Positions 45,811-54,521 of a stretch of 64,000 nt of DNA are shown here, in pieces. The stretch spans positions 25,226 to 89,225 of the forward strand of contig RAYB01000019.1 of the NCBI GenBank assembly GCA_003669055.1, in the 5' to 3' direction. The stretch is from a bacterium 1XD21-70 (GTDB lineage: Bacteria; Bacillota; Clostridia; Lachnospirales; Lachnospiraceae). How positions within the stretch are numbered: the first letter of the stretch is position 1; every line of letters begins with the position of its first letter. Under the pieces are notes generated by a model that searched no databases, was not told where the DNA came from, and was given only the letters and a program-made list of their open reading frames with translations. The position numbers were made by a program, and so were the translations under genes.

Positions 45811-46575
45811 TTGATTTCTCGGCAGAGCAATTATTATCTGCTTAAAGAGATACTGATATGGATAGTTCAGTTTTTGCCGTTTGTCAGTCAATGGAAAGAA
45901 CTTTGGAAAGAAACAAATGAGATATTTTCTGTCGTCCAAAAGCCAAAGCTGCTGGTATCAGCGGTAGAGAGTGTAAGTTTATATCTTTTTCCCAAGGTGG
46001 TGCAGGCATTTTTACGGCAGAACTATAATCTGAAAGTTTCCTATCAGCACTCCCCAAGTGCCTACACCTATATGGAAAGCGGACTGCTTGATCTGGCATT
46101 TATTGAGGAGCCAAGATATTCCAAACATATCCATGCAACCCCTGCCTTTTCCGAACCTTTTGTAGTTGTGGCCGGCTCTAAGATTGCAGAAGGCGACACC
46201 GTATCAGTCAGTGACCTGCTGCCAGAATATGAGATTCATGTGTCCTGGAATCCGGAATTTGAAAGCTGGCACGCGAAGTCCTTTGATGAGAAGATCTCTC
46301 CACTTATTATATTAAGTCAGGACTCTCTGATTCCATATGTTTTGGAAGGGGAAGCCTGGGGGATTGCCCCCTATTCCACGGGTATCAATCTAAAAAAGCA
46401 GGGTTTCCATCTTTATCGCCTGCTTGGAGGCTCACCTGACCGTTTTATCTATTACATAGTTCATGGATATGAAAAAAACAAATTAATTCCGTATTTCGTC
46501 TCTCTGCTAGATCAGGAACTGCGGATATACCCGGAAATCATATCATTTTTGGTAGAAAATGTGCTATATTTATAA
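45811..46575 (+). pseudogene. LysR-type regulator lacking its DNA-binding domain
   Basis: The 254-residue frame matches a LysR substrate-binding domain from about residue 45 (PKLLVSAVESVSLYLFPKVV) to the end (GGSPDRFIYYIVHGYE). Before it there is only an unrelated-looking stretch of about 40 residues, and the helix-turn-helix that LysR proteins carry at the N-terminus is absent. It is therefore probably a decayed regulator. The next small gene starts 44 bases on. Confidence 0.7.
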
Positions 46576-46619
46576 CCGGAAAATCAATAGTTGTGGTTTT
46601 GAAAGGAAAGGTGATTTTT

Positions 46620-47078
46620 ATGGAAGAAATTATTAGAAAGCGTGAAGTCCCATCTATGCCAGAGGGCATTCAAATTCAAATGGCCAGCCGAGGTGCGCTC
46701 CCCAGCCAGACAATCCAAGATATTTCAGAACTGGGTATCCGGGAGATTGTGGAAAATGTCCGTACCGGAAAATATCACAGCGTAATGATGGCTCCAGATG
46801 AGGACAACGAGGAAGGTTTTTTGATGATGGAATCCTCTCCTGACCTGATTTTTTTACAAATCTGGGACGCTGAAACAGATACTTCTTGGGCTTGCTTTGA
46901 CCCGGAACTTTTAGAGTCTAATGAAGAGGCCCCCATTACGCCAAGCGACGGACAGTCTGTTTTCCCTTTGAAATGTACTATGCGGGATCGAGAGTTGGCA
47001 GCAAAATGCGTTGAATGGTATGCTCACACATGTGAGCCTTATCCTGGTATGGACTGGCTGAAGGATACCATGGAATAA
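46620..47078 (+). CDS. Hypothetical protein
   Basis: A 152-residue acidic cytoplasmic protein with no signal peptide or membrane segment. ATG at 46620 has AAAGGTGA upstream, although the frame is open from 46593. Motifs are not recognised; the region around DLIFLQIWDAETDTSWACFD is hydrophobic and may be a core strand. It follows the LysR remnant in the same direction. Confidence 0.55.
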   Translation: MEEIIRKREVPSMPEGIQIQMASRGALPSQTIQDISELGIREIVENVRTGKYHSVMMAPDEDNEEGFLMMESSPDLIFLQIWDAETDTSWACFDPELLESNEEAPITPSDGQSVFPLKCTMRDRELAAKCVEWYAHTCEPYPGMDWLKDTME

Positions 47079-47122
47079 AACAGCTTCCGGTTCGCAGGGC
47101 AAAGGAAAAATTCAAAACAGAA

Positions 47123-47153
47123 GCGGCGGGTCAGGTATTGGCTATCCCGCCGC
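47123..47153. terminator. GC-rich hairpin after the hypothetical gene
   Basis: GCGGCGGG (47123-47130) pairs with CCCGCCGC (47146-47153). Only a weak T-rich stretch follows, so termination is plausible but not certain. Confidence 0.45.
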
Positions 47154-47306
47154 CTTGTCTGTTACCGCCCTATCTCCTGCGCCATCACTTTTTCAAATAT
47201 TTCTTCATCCCAAAATGCCCAACCTTTCAAAAGGTATTTTATGCTCTTGCAAATCCTGAAAAACATTCAGCAATTTTTCTGATAAATTATTCACAAAATC
47301 TGCTGC

Positions 47307-48046
47307 CTATAATTCATTGATTGTTTCAGTTATTGCCATGCTGTGAATCCGTTTTGCCGGAATATAAGCTGCTATGACAGCCGCCATACAGACAAACAGC
47401 AAAATGATCAGCAAAGGTTGTATAGCAGCCTGTAAACGACCAGCCCGACCATGCTGCCGGCAATACCTCCCAGCAAGGCATAGGTAAATGCCTCAGCAGC
47501 AATCATTTTCGTTATCTGATGTTCGTTCATCCCCACTGCCCGCATTGCCCCGTATGACTTGATTTTTGAGGACACACTCATAGAAATTCTGTTTACAATA
47601 TTGAATACCGTTACCAGGGCAATCATGGCTAAAAACGCATAGATACAGAACACAAATGCAAGATAAGTCCCGGAAGTTCGTTGGTCGCGCAAATCGTTTA
47701 AGGTGCAGCCATGGCCTAAGACATCCCGAATTGCCCTTACATCTCCGTCCATTGCGTCACTGGTTGTCTGTATCATGATGAGAGAATAATCCGTTATTCC
47801 CGTTAAGCGAATAAAAGTATCACCAGAAGTAATCAGGGTTATTTTTCCGTTTGTAAGCCCGTCGCTGTTAAACGGATCATATTTTAACAAACCCGCGATT
47901 TCCAATTCTTCATGGGCAACCATTATTTTATCGCCGATTTCCAGAGAACTTCCTTTGTCCCATGTCGCAAGCACATAAGGACTGCCTTTTTTCAGCATAC
48001 CGTCTTTCACAAGACAGTCCAAATCAAAATCATCATAAGAAATCAT
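47307..48046 (-). pseudogene. FtsX-like ABC permease remnant, truncated and frameshifted
   Basis: C-terminal part of an FtsX/MacB-type permease. The main frame (47408-48046) ends after RLLYNLC; the +1 frame continues through LLIILLFVCMAAVIAAYIPA and ends at 47307 with TETINEL, the expected family C-terminus. The N-terminal half of the permease is missing at 48046. So the gene has a frameshift near 47410 and a 5' deletion. Confidence 0.75.
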
Positions 48047-48093
48047 TGTTTATACATTAAGAGTATTTCTTCAAATCGTTGCAAATTCGACAA

Positions 48094-48852
48094 TTAAAGC
48101 TGTTTTTTATTGAAAAGGCAAATGGCAATCAGCACCCCCAAAATGGATAAGGCAATGGAAATAACAGCAGGTATCATAAATTCTGCCGGAACAGCTTCGC
48201 TGGAAATCAAATCTATATTTTTTGAAGTTAAAATGAACGGATTGAATTTCGCAATCGGTTCTATCATTCCGAGCAAGGATATTATGGCGACAATGCCGCC
48301 TGTAAAGAGTATGCTTGTGAAAGTCTGTCTGAATATCACGCACCCAATCATTAAAATACTCAAGTACAGAAAGCCGACTATCCAAAGGGAAACTGCCGCG
48401 AAAGCAACATTTGAAAGGTGGTTATCATTCCATAAAAGGGCTGTATAACCGTATGCCGCAGCATATCCAATCCAATAACTGATTGTCATAAGCGCGGCGG
48501 CTGCCGTATATTTTGCAAGGATAACAGCTTTACGGGATAATCCCTTCGTAACCATTAAAACTAAGGTTCCTTTGGAATATTCATTTGACAGACAACTTCC
48601 AAACAAAATGATAAATGCACTGAAACCAACGCCGGAAATGTTCTTGTAAAATTGTTTCCATGCGTCCAAAGCGACTGGTTCAGAGGTCATTTCCATATCT
48701 GCGGCTAAAGCCGATAATATTTCCGGCGTAAACTTTGCGAGAAACGCACTCATAATACCGAAAATCAGAAAGACTGCGAACAGGATAAGGAAACGATAGT
48801 TCTTCATATTTTCCGTAAACTCTTTTTTTACAAAAGCAATATATCCACTCAT
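48094..48852 (-). CDS. ABC-2 type permease (YxlG-like)
   Basis: A 252-residue membrane protein with about six hydrophobic segments, such as IGYAAAYGYTALLW and VGFLYLSILMIGCVIF. It overlaps the ATPase gene by four bases (ATGA), giving a typical transporter pair. It resembles YxlG of the Bacillus sigY operon in its place after an ATPase and a PLDc_N protein. Its substrate is unknown. Confidence 0.82.
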   Translation of the reverse strand: MSGYIAFVKKEFTENMKNYRFLILFAVFLIFGIMSAFLAKFTPEILSALAADMEMTSEPVALDAWKQFYKNISGVGFSAFIILFGSCLSNEYSKGTLVLMVTKGLSRKAVILAKYTAAAALMTISYWIGYAAAYGYTALLWNDNHLSNVAFAAVSLWIVGFLYLSILMIGCVIFRQTFTSILFTGGIVAIISLLGMIEPIAKFNPFILTSKNIDLISSEAVPAEFMIPAVISIALSILGVLIAICLFNKKQL

Positions 48853-49766
48853 TTCACTACCTCCAAAAACAGACTTTCAAGGGACGGCTCCATAAGTTCT
48901 ATTTTTACGGGACAAATCCCTGTTTCCGCAAGTACGCGAAACAATAATTTTTGCACACTTACCATATCTCGGCTATGTAAAATAAGTTCCCTGTTATTTT
49001 CTTCGGAATGAATCAGCAATGGCTCTATGGATTTTTGTTTTTTGAAAAGCCGTAAATCTTGATCCGCCGAAAATTCTAAAAGCAAGCGGTCATGTCCATG
49101 TAAAGCCTTAATTTCTGCAAGTGTTCCAGTAACAGCGATTTTTCCCTCATTCAAAAAGGCGGCATGGCCGCAAACGCGCTCCACATCAGAAAGAATATGC
49201 GTGGAAAATAACACCGTTGTCGTTTTGCTGATTTTATAAAGAATATCCAAAATCTCTTTTCTTCCTACGGGGTCAAGCGCGCTTGTCGGTTCATCACAAA
49301 TCAGTAATTTGGGCTGTGTGAGCAATGCCTGTGCAATTCCTAATCGTTGTTTCATACCGCGGGAAAATCCGCCGATTTGCTTTGTTGCACCGTTTAGACC
49401 GACAAGGGAAAGGAGTTCATCACTTCTTTTTGAAATTTCGGTTTTTGATAGACCAATGACCTCTCCGCATAGCTTTAGATACTGTATCGGCGTCATATAA
49501 TTATAAAATTCCGGAACGTCCGGTAAATATCCAATATATTGATTTGTCCTTGTCTGTCCAAAACAAACAGGCTCATTGCAGACATGGATTTCTCCCTTGT
49601 CGGGCTGTAACAGTCCCAACACCATTTTCATAGTCGTTGTTTTGCCAGCACCATTTTTCCCTATGAAGCCAAAGATACTTCTCTCTGGAACAGACAGATT
49701 AAGATTGTCAATGATTTTCTGCTTTCCAAAACTTTTTGATAAATTTTGTATTGTGAGGACGTTCAT
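48849..49766 (-). CDS. ABC transporter ATP-binding protein (YxlF-like)
   Basis: ATPase of 305 residues with Walker A GKNGAGKTTT, the Q-loop (FGFIG before it and LPDVPEFYNYM after), signature SRGMKQRLGIAQ and Walker B LLICDEPTSALDP. ATG at 49766 overlaps the previous small gene (ATGA) and has GGGGGAG upstream. The C-terminal 80 residues form the regulatory extension of such transporters. It probably works with the adjacent permease. Confidence 0.9.
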   Translation of the reverse strand: MNVLTIQNLSKSFGKQKIIDNLNLSVPERSIFGFIGKNGAGKTTTMKMVLGLLQPDKGEIHVCNEPVCFGQTRTNQYIGYLPDVPEFYNYMTPIQYLKLCGEVIGLSKTEISKRSDELLSLVGLNGATKQIGGFSRGMKQRLGIAQALLTQPKLLICDEPTSALDPVGRKEILDILYKISKTTTVLFSTHILSDVERVCGHAAFLNEGKIAVTGTLAEIKALHGHDRLLLEFSADQDLRLFKKQKSIEPLLIHSEENNRELILHSRDMVSVQKLLFRVLAETGICPVKIELMEPSLESLFLEVVK

Positions 49767-49966
49767 TCGTTCTCCCCCTTTCCAAAGACAAAATAAATAA
49801 TCGGTCCAAAGAGCAAAAGGACTACAACAATTACAAGCCACATGGTTTTGTTCCCAAGGCGATAGCGTGGGTGTCGTAGAACGTGTCTTACTGCTGTTAC
49901 TGCAAGAGCAATGTCTATCAGCAGAACGGGAACAAGTAATGGTAGAATTTCAAATAGCGTGTTCAA
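49763..49966 (-). CDS. PLDc_N domain small membrane protein (YxlE-like)
   Basis: A 67-residue protein with two membrane segments (about 6-27 and 43-61) and the PLDc_N motif KTMWLVIVVVLLLFGPIIYF (split: KTMWLVIVV, LLFGPIIYFVFG). Its place before an ABC ATPase and permease matches yxlE-yxlF-yxlG. It overlaps the ATPase by four bases. Confidence 0.82.
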   Translation of the reverse strand: MNTLFEILPLLVPVLLIDIALAVTAVRHVLRHPRYRLGNKTMWLVIVVVLLLFGPIIYFVFGKGENE

Positions 49967-49997
49967 TATTTTTACCTCCTATTTTATCGTTTCAATA

Positions 49998-50026
49998 ATA
50001 TTATCATAATGATAATATAAAGTCAA
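49998..50026 (-). promoter_or_regulatory. Transporter promoter with palindromic operator
   Basis: On the minus strand TTGACT (50021-50026) and TAATAT (49998-50003) are 17 bases apart. The perfect palindrome ATTATCATAATGATAAT (50000-50016) covers the spacer and the -10. A related operator lies before the regulator gene. Confidence 0.72.
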
Positions 50027-50059
50027 TAGAAACCGTCCCTCTGATTTGGGACGGTCATT

Positions 50060-50602
50060 TTATTTATCTGTATTTTCTGCCGGAGATACGATTACGCCTA
50101 TTGTCCGCAACTTGCGCTCCGAGTTGGGTGCATTGTTTTTTACTGCGCTGATTATTTGAGAAATACTTGTTATAAGAGAAGTCAATTCATCATCAGAAAG
50201 ATATAGTGGGGAAAGTGAAAATCCTGTCATATCTTTTTTGATATTAATATTCGGAGAGTGGCAATATTCCTGAAACTGTTTTGCAAACCCAATGAAATAT
50301 TGTATGAAATACTGCATATAAAGTTCGCCGGAATTTTTCTCGACGATTGTTTCCATATCGCTGCTGAGGTTGTGTGCCAGCGAATAAGTTTTTTCTACCG
50401 TACCGCGCACCTGTGTTTCTTCCACCACCTGTAAAATACCGTCGCTTAACATTTTTTTAAGATGCCGGTATAAGGTAGCTTGGGGAATGTCGGTATAAAT
50501 ATCGGCTAACTGTTTCGCAGTTGCTTTCCCCTGTGAGTGTATTTCAAGCAATAATTTACATTTCACCGGATTTGTAATGCACTCCATAAGCCTATCTGTC
50601 AT
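50060..50602 (-). CDS. Helix-turn-helix transcription regulator (ArsR/PadR-like)
   Basis: A 180-residue regulator with a winged helix at residues 8-60 (ATAKQLADIYTDIPQATLYRHLKKML). The C-terminal helical part probably binds the effector or dimerizes. It is the promoter neighbour of the YxlEFG-like genes, and both promoters carry the same palindrome. It probably represses the transporter and itself. Confidence 0.82.
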   Translation of the reverse strand: MTDRLMECITNPVKCKLLLEIHSQGKATAKQLADIYTDIPQATLYRHLKKMLSDGILQVVEETQVRGTVEKTYSLAHNLSSDMETIVEKNSGELYMQYFIQYFIGFAKQFQEYCHSPNINIKKDMTGFSLSPLYLSDDELTSLITSISQIISAVKNNAPNSERKLRTIGVIVSPAENTDK

Positions 50603-50631
50603 CTTTCACCCTCCTGCGTTGATATATGAAA

Positions 50632-50660
50632 ATATTATCATTTTGATACTAAAAAGTCAA
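50632..50660 (-). promoter_or_regulatory. Regulator promoter with palindromic operator
   Basis: On the minus strand TTGACT (50655-50660) and TAATAT (50632-50637) are 17 bases apart. The half-sites ATTATCAT (50634-50641) and TTGATACT (50643-50650) form an imperfect version of the transporter operator. Confidence 0.68.
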
Positions 50661-50690
50661 TCGACACTTTGATATAGCGCAATTAAAGTT

Positions 50691-50928
50691 TGTAGGATTA
50701 CAATACATGTGTTACAACTGAATATTTAAAAGACAGAGATACCTGTTCTGTGTTATATTTTAATCGCCAAACCCTATGAACAGATGGGACATCCCGGACA
50801 GCGTATCCAGGTGGATGTAAAATTCGTCCCCTCCGCCTGCCTTGTCAACAGCCAGGTGACCGGCAAACAGTTCTTCCAGCATACCGCCATAGATGAGTAT
50901 TCCAGGTGGCGCTTTGTGGATGTGGAAT
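50691..50928. mobile_element. Deleted IS copy (left end plus internal fragment)
   Basis: Begins with the same left end as the intact IS at 40622. After about 80 bases it jumps to the sequence of 41096 onward, with loss of about 390 bases; the motif CCAAACC occurs at both breakpoints. It then runs to the word GCTTTGTGGA and changes to IS630-type sequence. Right end and duplication are absent. Confidence 0.85.
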
Positions 50929-51196
50929 TCATATCCTGCATGGAGGATATCCTGGATATTTATGAAACGCCCTATCATCCGGCAGTTCCCGTGGTATGCA
51001 TGGATGAAAAACCATATCAGCTGCTCGGGGAAGTCAGGGAGCCGCTGCCCATGCGTCCGGGAGATACCCAGAAAGTCGATTCTGAATATATCCGGAACGG
51101 CACCTGCAGCATTTTTACATTCGTAGAGCCTCTGGGCGGCATACGTCATGTAAGCGTGCGCGCACACCGTACAGCAATTGACTGGGCTGATGAGAT
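50929..51196 (+). pseudogene. IS630-family transposase fragment
   Basis: The frame 50784-51314 reads through from the IS481-like fragment into IS630-type sequence: MEDILDIYETPYHP, VVCMDEKPYQLLGEVRE, GTCSIFTFVEPLGG and HVSVRAHRTAIDWADEI. This is a middle part, with both ends of the transposase gone. It marks a second transposon event at this site. Confidence 0.75.
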
Positions 51197-51386
51197 CAGG
51201 CAGCAAGCCAAAGCCCGCCATGCCAATTCCTATCAGGAGCCGGACAATGCCGATCCCTTCTTTCATTTCAGCAAGTCCGATCACGATCAGGCCAAACCCA
51301 GAAATGCCCCGTAACCTCCCAATATCAGAGGTGTCAGCCGCAGCCGTTTTCCTGTTTTGTTATTTTTCCTCATCATCTGCTCCCTG
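51190..51386 (-). pseudogene. Frameshifted small membrane protein remnant
   Basis: Minus-strand frames together read RKNNKTGKRLRLTPLILGGYG, then, after a shift, IGLAEMKEGIGIVRLLIGIGMAGFGLLP, a two-segment hydrophobic protein. The part before and after the shift fit together, but no full frame exists. The identity is uncertain. Confidence 0.35.
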
Positions 51387-51422
51387 CCAGCTTTCTCATT
51401 TTCCTATCCTGCTGGCTTGTCC

Positions 51423-52304
51423 CTAAAATCCCACATGAAAAGCCAGTCCAGTCTGTTCCTGAACCTTTTCAAGCAAGTCGCTCCCCGCAGCCGTCTTTGT
51501 CAACAGCATAAAACAGACCGGCTCCTGCCCCAGAATCAACAAAGCGTCCTGATTTTTGTGGACATATGCCATCTGCAAAGGAAAATCGCCCAGACTGGTC
51601 AGTTCCGGATGGTCTGAAAGGGACTTAAAATCATCCTTTATCCGGTCAGCTATCTTTTGGAAGTGCTCCTCTGAAAACTCTCCAGGGAAAAAAACACTGA
51701 ACAGGCAGGTTCGATCATCGGCATGCTCACGCCATGTCATTTCTTCCCATTCACGGATGGCATGGATCACAAGGAACAGCCCATATGCGTCCGGGGCATG
51801 GTTAAACCTGGGTTCATGTTCCAGTTTATGAATGTTCAAGGGAACGTGAATCAAAGGAATATTCCGCTTTTTCCAGTATTTTTGGTAAGCTGCCACAGCC
51901 TTTCGCTTTCCCTCCTCATCCCCCGCCTCACAGGCATCTGCCAGTTCATCCTCATATTCCCAGGCCATGTCTTTTGGATCATTTTCTTCCCATGCGTATA
52001 GATCACCGGAAGCAGTACCCTTTTTTATCCCGATGATATCTCCTTCTCCGGGGGCGACAAAAAATCCCAGATATTTTCCTTCCCAATGAAGAAGCTCCAA
52101 CGGGCGCAGATAACCGCTGGTGACTAACAGGTCTGCCATATGCCGGTAAATATCCCGGATAGGAAAGGGGAGCTTTACATGAAGCCGCTTCTCTGCCGCC
52201 AGAATTTCATCCTCTGAATAACATTTCCATCTTTTCAAGCCTTCTATATGCTTCGGGCTGATAAACTGCCGGAGTATCTTCAGTTCCTTTTCGATTGCGT
52301 ACAT
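51423..52304 (-). CDS. SMI1/KNR4 family protein (immunity-like)
   Basis: A 293-residue cytoplasmic protein with SMI1/KNR4-like features: KCYSEDEILAAEKRLHVKLPFPIRDIYRHMADL (shortened: LHVKLPFPIRDIYRHM) and ELLHWEGKYLGFFVAPGE. Family members often act as immunity proteins of toxin systems. No toxin gene is adjacent. ATG at 52304 with AAGGTGA is preferred over GTG at 52313. The previous small gene ends inside its ribosome binding site. Confidence 0.72.
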   Translation of the reverse strand: MYAIEKELKILRQFISPKHIEGLKRWKCYSEDEILAAEKRLHVKLPFPIRDIYRHMADLLVTSGYLRPLELLHWEGKYLGFFVAPGEGDIIGIKKGTASGDLYAWEENDPKDMAWEYEDELADACEAGDEEGKRKAVAAYQKYWKKRNIPLIHVPLNIHKLEHEPRFNHAPDAYGLFLVIHAIREWEEMTWREHADDRTCLFSVFFPGEFSEEHFQKIADRIKDDFKSLSDHPELTSLGDFPLQMAYVHKNQDALLILGQEPVCFMLLTKTAAGSDLLEKVQEQTGLAFHVGF

Positions 52305-52309
52305 AGTTT

Positions 52310-52585
52310 TCACCTTTTAAACAGACCCGCCGCCTGCATTTCCTTTTCTTTTTCCTCCATCCGTTTCCTACCCTGCCCGTTCCATGACCAGAACAGCATC
52401 CCGGTTTTTTCTTCCACCTGTTCGGCAAAGGAATAGGGAACCGGCCACTCTTCCATCCTTTGGCGGACTTTCCGCAATTCGTCCAGTTTCCTCGGCAGGG
52501 AGCAGCCGATATAAAAAGGAGACAGTTCCTCTGTCATTCGGGTCTGGTGCAGTTCCCACCAATCCCTCATTACCTTATCCAGCAC
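52310..52585 (-). CDS. Hypothetical protein, possibly truncated
   Basis: A 91-residue charged protein, starting with GTG (or ATG at 52570). It is coupled to the SMI1/KNR4 gene, with its stop codon inside that gene's ribosome binding site. The motif EQVEEKTGMLFWSW resembles the C-terminus of the neighbouring protein (EKVQEQTGLAFHV), so it may be a relict C-terminal fragment of a duplicated gene. Confidence 0.5.
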   Translation of the reverse strand: MLDKVMRDWWELHQTRMTEELSPFYIGCSLPRKLDELRKVRQRMEEWPVPYSFAEQVEEKTGMLFWSWNGQGRKRMEEKEKEMQAAGLFKR

Positions 52586-52866
52586 ATGTTGGATAATAAA
52601 AATATCCCAATAAAAGCATTGTTTCGAGAAATACTGATCACGTGCGCTTTTTCTTATTCTTCTGCATAATTTTTGCTTATTTCCGGAAATTCCTTTAATA
52701 AATCATTCACGATCCCAAGATAAGAATACATACGGATTGCCCCTCTGTTAGAATATACTGTAATCTTGTCAGTGTAAGATTACATCCAATGCGTGTTCCA
52801 TACTGCCTGCAAATTTAGCCAATACCTGCACTATCCCGCTCCCACCTGCTCCTCAAATATTCCAGT

Positions 52867-53457
52867 TTACATCACACCATGAGATAAAATTTCAAACTCA
52901 ATCTCATCATCCGGTGAAGCGATTTCCGCAACCAAGTCAAGGCTCATATAATCTTCTTCCTGTCCGCTTTCAATTCCAGTCAACCCAACCTGGATAAAAA
53001 TGTTATAATATTTTGTAATTTCATCGCTGTCCAGAGGGAGATAGTTTTCTTGCCGCTCATTTCCTTTATAGCTTACATTTCTATATTGTCCGTTTTTGAT
53101 ATGGTAAGGACGATGATTATGATCCCGGTAAGTGAAGCCGTAACTCTCATACACAACATAATAATTCCCCGTAAAATAACGGATATCGGGAAAACTGTCA
53201 ATCTCCGAGGCCAGGTCTTCGCTGTCTTCATCCAGATAATTACTGAAAATGATTTCTTCAATTTGCTTCTGTATCTCTTTGCGTCTCCCTGCAAGGCGCT
53301 GATATGCTTCTTGCGGAAAACCATCATCAATAGAAATTCGGGGCTTTATCTTCAATTCAAAATTCGCATAGTCATTATCAATGTTTTCTTTTTCAAAGAC
53401 AATCAAGTTTGGTCTTTTTACTTCCTTTTTCTTTTTGAACTTATCAAAAATTCCCAT
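52867..53457 (-). CDS. Hypothetical protein, immunity-like
   Basis: A 196-residue acidic protein with a basic start (MGIFDKFKKKKEVKRPN) and an aromatic core (YYVVYESYGFTYRDHNHRPYH). No signal peptide. AAAGGAGA sits before the ATG. I do not recognise the family; context with an SMI1/KNR4 gene suggests an immunity-type gene. It ends about 280 bases before the neighbour and may be the last chromosomal gene before the mobile element. Confidence 0.55.
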   Translation of the reverse strand: MGIFDKFKKKKEVKRPNLIVFEKENIDNDYANFELKIKPRISIDDGFPQEAYQRLAGRRKEIQKQIEEIIFSNYLDEDSEDLASEIDSFPDIRYFTGNYYVVYESYGFTYRDHNHRPYHIKNGQYRNVSYKGNERQENYLPLDSDEITKYYNIFIQVGLTGIESGQEEDYMSLDLVAEIASPDDEIEFEILSHGVM

Positions 53458-54060
53458 GATTCAATCTCCTTTGTTTTTAGTATGGTAATTACTTGGGCAA
53501 ATAACCAGATCCGCCGCAGGTCTTACAAACCTTTCCCACATCCACCTTCAGCAGCGGAAGTTTTTTAAGGTGCAGCCCCGTATCATTTTATCAAACGTAA
53601 TGCGAGCACTCTCACTATGCTCCAATTGACTGAAAACAACTGCCCTCTTTTCTTGATTTTACTCAATGTCATTAACTTGAGGGCATCTGTGAAAATCTTG
53701 TCCCTATAAGGTCAGGCGGCCATTACCACCGGACAAAAGGGCTGCTTGCGTGACAATATCCGGACACACATAAGTAACTTACCAAATGAACTGTTTTAGC
53801 ATTGCACCAGCAAGCCTGCATTCTTAAAATCATTTGATATAAAAACAAATAAAATGCTCATGTACGGTAAAGAAGCAAGTAACCGAAAACAAGAAATAGA
53901 CTGCCAGTACCACACTATTCCGAACCAAAGACCAAAAGACAAGCATTATGGAAATGTGCATAACAGGCTATTCCGTCATGGATAACTCTATTCACAGCAC
54001 ATGGAAAAGCTAAAATGCAGCTTTCCCACGTCCTGCAAACAGAGTTACCCACAACTTCAT
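53458..54060. other. AT-rich gap, no gene; region likely to hold the left element end
   Basis: No frame in this stretch shows a supported protein. An inverted repeat TGCCCTC/GAGGGCA lies near 53641-53686 (about 7-base arms with a long loop). The left end of the mobilizable element is probably here, but I cannot set the exact base because the right end is outside the window. Confidence 0.4.
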
Positions 54061-54071
54061 AAGGCAGCCAG

Positions 54072-54390
54072 TTATACACATTCCCACAAATCCAAACTTA
54101 TATAAAATCCAAACTTTTCTGAAAACAGCTTGATAATTGGGGATTCTTGCCGGAAAAAGTTTGGATTTCGTTTCACAAAGTACAATACTCCAATTATGAC
54201 AAAATGCGTAAAACATTGCTATTTAGCTCTGTTTCAATCAATTTATTCTCATTTCTGACAAGAGAAGTACAAAACAAAATCCAAACTTTTTTATCAGAAA
54301 ATGCCTTGAATAAAGGATTTACAGAGAAAAGTTTGGATTTCTTCTAAGTTTGGATTTGTGGAAAAATCCAAAAGTTTAGATTTTTCCACA
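54072..54390. repeat. Array of AAATCCAAACTT repeats with DnaA-box-like sites
   Basis: Direct copies are at 54088, 54105 and 54277; inverted copies at 54157, 54329 and 54346; a degenerate palindromic pair lies at 54364-54383. Pairs 54088/54105 and 54329/54346 each have a 17-base period. TTATACACA (54072-54080) is a perfect DnaA box, and the arms TGTGGAAAAATC (54357-54368) and GATTTTTCCACA (54379-54390) form a hairpin. Two 64-base units (54105-54168 and 54277-54340) are built alike. Confidence 0.75.
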
Positions 54391-54483
54391 ATGTCGATGA
54401 CTACGAAACCTCTCACTCATTACATCTTTCTTATGGTGTACAAAGTATTTTTCCTTTTTCTACTTTCTTTTCTAAAATTGATG

Positions 54484-54492
54484 TGCTATAAT
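54484..54492 (+). promoter_or_regulatory. tet leader promoter (extended -10)
   Basis: TGCTATAAT, an extended -10 element, with no good -35 at 17 bases. It lies 30 bases before the leader peptide. Confidence 0.6.
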
Positions 54493-54521
54493 AGCTTCAT
54501 TCCAAAAAAGGAGTAAAAAAT

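Noticed and set aside
45598..45939. 113-codon minus-strand frame
   Set aside because: It overlaps the LysR remnant and lacks a start signal or motif.
54010..54216. 68-codon minus-strand frame in the repeat array
   Set aside because: It overlaps the AAATCCAAACTT repeats and reads as random AT-rich coding.
54072..54390. CRISPR-like array in the AAATCCAAACTT region
   Set aside because: The repeats are only 12 bases, occur in both orientations and have irregular spacing.
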